DNA of 64,000 nt, taken from assembly GCF_000369625.1 (NCBI RefSeq), contig NZ_KB850112.1, positions 280,326 through 344,325 on the forward strand, read 5' to 3'. The DNA comes from Acinetobacter variabilis (GTDB lineage Bacteria > Pseudomonadota > Gammaproteobacteria > Pseudomonadales > Moraxellaceae). The notes under the pieces were generated by a model. The model was not told the origin of the DNA, ran no database searches, and saw only the letters and a program-made list of their open reading frames with translations. Shown piece after piece: positions 59,589-64,000 of this stretch. Numbering within the stretch: the first letter of the stretch is position 1; the number at the start of each line of letters is the position of its first letter. The position numbers were made by a program, and so were the translations under genes.

Positions 59589-60220
59589 GTCTGCTCCCTT
59601 AAACCTGACGGGACAGCCTGCTGATGCTGCTGTAGCCATTGCAGTGCCATAATCACAGGTGCATTTCTAAGGCGACCATTACTCAGCAGGGTCGGAATAT
59701 CGGCATAATCCAGAATGTGCAGCTGGATATTTTCCCCTTCATCCGGCATGCCAAAAACACCGCCTTCTTCAGGCAGTTCAGTCTGGGCGACATAAAGATG
59801 AAACAGTTCCGAGCAGGCACCGGCAGAAGGATAGAAACTGAAAAGATGCTGCAAGGAATCAATGGTACAACCTGACTCTTCGAAAACTTCGCGGCGAATA
59901 CAGGTCTCAGGCGTTTCATTGCCATCCAGTACACCGGCAATGACTTCTAGTTGCCATGGCGTATCCTGATCATCCAGTCCCCCAATACGGAACTGTTCAA
60001 TCAAGCCGAATTTTTGCTGCTGATCGTTATACAGCAGTACCCCAGCGGCTTCAGGACGATGGATGAGCTCACGCTGCAATGCAGGTGTATAAGATTCCTG
60101 ATGGAAGACACGGTGACGTAACGTGACTTTTTCCACCTGAATAAATCCCCGATATAAAAACTCACGGGCCTCTATCCTAAAATCTTTTTTATTATAAGAG
60201 GCTTGTTTAATAATATTCAT
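59585..60220 (-). CDS. nudF: ADP-ribose pyrophosphatase (NUDIX)
   Basis: A 211-residue NUDIX hydrolase. The NUDIX box begins at GVLDGNETPETCIRREVFEESG (about residues 97-118), and the EQFR and FYPSAGACSE segments fit the ADP-ribose subfamily (Pro16 downstream of the box). It cleaves ADP-ribose to AMP and ribose 5-phosphate. It overlaps cpdA by four bases, suggesting translational coupling. Confidence 0.9.
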   Translation of the reverse strand: MNIIKQASYNKKDFRIEAREFLYRGFIQVEKVTLRHRVFHQESYTPALQRELIHRPEAAGVLLYNDQQQKFGLIEQFRIGGLDDQDTPWQLEVIAGVLDGNETPETCIRREVFEESGCTIDSLQHLFSFYPSAGACSELFHLYVAQTELPEEGGVFGMPDEGENIQLHILDYADIPTLLSNGRLRNAPVIMALQWLQQHQQAVPSGLREQT

Positions 60221-60299
60221 AACTCAGAAAAGGATGAAATAACTTATTTTTTTCATCCTATCTGAGATTTTTATGAAAACAACTGTTTTTTTTACAGTT

Positions 60300-62412
<2,113 letters not shown>

Positions 62413-62510
62413 GGCTAAATCTTAGCTTAGTTGGTATTTAAAAAGTAGCTTTAAATTGGAAGGGGATGCTGATTTTTGGCTATCTCATCGATTTTTAAGA
62501 AAAGATTGTT

Positions 62511-63548
62511 TTAAAGACAGATGGCATCCTTAAAACAGTCTTTACCGTAGTTCTGTGAGGGTGGGGTGACTTGGGCATAATATAAAATCTGTTCAGTGCT
62601 GGAACGGTTACGATAATCCGCAGCTAAGGCACGCTGACGCTGTTCAGGATTCATGTCCAGAAACTCTAAAAATAATTGTGCCTGTGTCGATAACTTGGAT
62701 TTCTGACCACGCGCCAGACCGATAATAGTTTCCAGATGGCTGGTTTCTACCGAATAACGATCACGATAATCTTCAGAGATTGGTGATTGCTCGCTGCCTC
62801 TAAACAGGAAATAAGTATATTGTTTCAGCAGATATTCGGCATCACGCTGATAGCTGCTTTTCGGATAGGTTTGCAGATAATCTTCCCAGAACAGAGCGCG
62901 AGCGGCAATATTGGCGGCTTCAAGCTGCAAACGTTTTTCGACCAAGACCGGTTCCATATTCTGCTCAGCCAGATTTTCAATAAATACCTTTTCGGCAGCC
63001 GGTAAATACGGTGCAAAGATACGCGCCAAGTATTCCGGGCTACGACGATATTGCAGCGTGCCATTGCCCTGATCCAGCAGTTCTACATAGGCCTGACCTT
63101 TATGCTTCAATAAATACTGGTCACGCGTAGTTAACTGTTCAAAGTGGCTTTGCTGAATGGTGGGATGTTGAGCCATTTCCAAGGCATATTGCTCGAAAGC
63201 ACGTTGCTGGAATTCGGTACGTTCCACATGCAGGAAGCGTTGATACATTTCAGTAGAACGCTGCATCAGGTGTTTCTGCTCGGCCAGTTCCATCAGCGGC
63301 AGACACACTTTAAGATCCTGATTAATCTGTTCCAGTGCAAAAGTGGTGCGCTGTTCATTAATCTGGGACATGTTTTTTTCAATATTTTCACACATGAGGG
63401 TGAAATCGTTCGCGGGAGATTGAACGGTTTTAACCTCGGCCTGTTCCATTTCAACCTGCGGTTCTGAGGATTGCTGGCATCCGCCTACGAACAGCAAACT
63501 GCTGAAAACAAAACAAACTTTGAATATCGAATGAATTCGCGTTAACAC
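62511..63548 (-). CDS. hypothetical lipoprotein
   Basis: A 345-residue secreted protein with a signal peptide ending in a lipobox-like LFVGGC (Cys24), followed by an acidic and Gln-rich tether. The rest is alpha-helical and hydrophilic with no motif I recognise; two Cys lie near the C-terminus (DCFKDAIC). It uses a GTG start. It is divergent from the TolC-family gene and lies upstream of the thiC riboswitch. Function unknown. Confidence 0.65.
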   Translation of the reverse strand: MLTRIHSIFKVCFVFSSLLFVGGCQQSSEPQVEMEQAEVKTVQSPANDFTLMCENIEKNMSQINEQRTTFALEQINQDLKVCLPLMELAEQKHLMQRSTEMYQRFLHVERTEFQQRAFEQYALEMAQHPTIQQSHFEQLTTRDQYLLKHKGQAYVELLDQGNGTLQYRRSPEYLARIFAPYLPAAEKVFIENLAEQNMEPVLVEKRLQLEAANIAARALFWEDYLQTYPKSSYQRDAEYLLKQYTYFLFRGSEQSPISEDYRDRYSVETSHLETIIGLARGQKSKLSTQAQLFLEFLDMNPEQRQRALAADYRNRSSTEQILYYAQVTPPSQNYGKDCFKDAICL

Positions 63549-63829
63549 TATGCTTCAGGACTCTATATAGATGAAATCAGAAATAACTGCCTTACTGGGA
63601 GCTATATTGTATAGATCTAATTCAAGTTCTATGTGTAGTATTGTGAATGGCTTTGTTAAGCTAGGATGCAGGATGGGGAAAGTAGGAGGAATATTGAATA
63701 AAATCGTGGATCTATAAGAGAAAAGTAATAAAAGTCATACGTAAAAAATCAAAAGAAATCTTTAGTATTGCTGGGTTTAAAGCGCCTTAATCTGATGATT
63801 TAAATGGCTGTAGGGGTGAAAACTATAAA
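63549..63829. other. spacer between the lipoprotein and TolC-family genes
   Basis: About 280 bases between divergent genes, with no ORF or hairpin that stands out. The 3' end has TAGGGGTGAAAAC, a moderate ribosome site for the TolC-family start. Confidence 0.5.
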
Positions 63830-64000
63830 ATGAAATTAAAACTCATCGTCAGTGCCTGTTTATTGGGGGCCAGTCCCACACTGTTTGCGCTGGATCTGCT
63901 CGAAGCTTATCAGCGTGCCCAGCAGAATGATCCGAACTGGCAGGCGAATCTGTTGCAATACCAGTCGGATCAGCTCAATCTGGGCATTGCCAGCGGAAAT
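63830..64000 (+). CDS. tolC: TolC-family outer membrane protein, N-terminal part
   Basis: The first 57 codons of a gene that continues past the window. MKLKLIVSACLLGASPTLFA is a signal peptide and LDLLEAYQRAQQNDPNWQ is the start of a TolC domain (AL-x-x-A-x-x-NDP pattern). TolC proteins are the outer membrane channels of efflux pumps and type I secretion. The full length is unknown. Confidence 0.88.
   Translation, partial: MKLKLIVSACLLGASPTLFALDLLEAYQRAQQNDPNWQANLLQYQSDQLNLGIASGN

Overview
The window is a chromosomal segment of a gammaproteobacterium, almost certainly an Acinetobacter species. The evidence is the protein sequences themselves (ParC, DksA, FadD, ComM/YifB and the OprD and TorF porins all read as Acinetobacter-like), the gene order xerD-dsbC-hom-thrC seen in Moraxellaceae/Pseudomonadaceae, a gacA-pilS-pilR cluster, and the moderately AT-rich intergenic DNA. 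It opens inside the 3' end of a 5S rRNA gene, so an rRNA operon lies just upstream. I see no insertion sequence, prophage, CRISPR array, tRNA gene or obvious pseudogene; this is mostly conserved core genome.

Layout. 0.1-12.4 kb: 5S end, a YnfM-like MFS carrier, YgiQ radical SAM protein, a DUF2726 membrane protein, a RidA/MHS-transporter pair, dinB, a membrane-anchored GH25 lysozyme, an MdtD-like MFS exporter, a PiT-like membrane protein behind a candidate PhoB box, and a LOG-family enzyme. 12.5-22.8 kb: YegH-type TerC/CBS/CorC protein, YchJ, a TRIC-like channel, a NiaP-like MFS carrier, parC, fadD, a MAPEG protein and ppa. 22.8-25.8 kb: two outer-membrane porin genes (OprD family and TorF family) facing away from an 860-bp AT-rich spacer that carries a sigma-54-type promoter. 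25.8-29.8 kb: comM, ubiK and the nitrogen pair glnK-amtB. 29.8-34.0 kb: nrdR-ribD-adenine methyltransferase-ribE, then a DedA protein. 34.1-38.9 kb: pepA-holC-coiled-coil protein, divergent from lptF-lptG. 39.0-46.8 kb: gpmI, an S41 protease, gacA-pilS-pilR and pbpG. 46.8-51.3 kb: xerD, dsbC, hom, thrC. 51.4-53.9 kb: feoA-feoB and a Cys-rich small membrane protein behind a Fur box. 54.2-58.6 kb: murD-ftsW, a zinc-ribbon protein, and dksA-gluQRS. 58.8-64.0 kb: nudF-cpdA, thiC with a TPP riboswitch, a lipoprotein, and the first 57 codons of a TolC-family gene.

The parts that work together are envelope biogenesis (lptFG, murD, ftsW, pbpG, porins, tolC), nutrient acquisition under recognisable regulators (glnK-amtB, feoAB, PiT-like gene, thiC), signal transduction (gacA, pilSR, dksA) and riboflavin synthesis. 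The most interesting points are an orphan-looking adenine methyltransferase inside the riboflavin operon, a palindromic repeat translated as the N-terminus of GluQRS, sigma-54-type promoters ahead of a TorF porin and glnK, a triple PhoB-like repeat before the PiT-like gene, and a DsbC with a lipoprotein signal. I did not find a clearly unprecedented multi-gene system.
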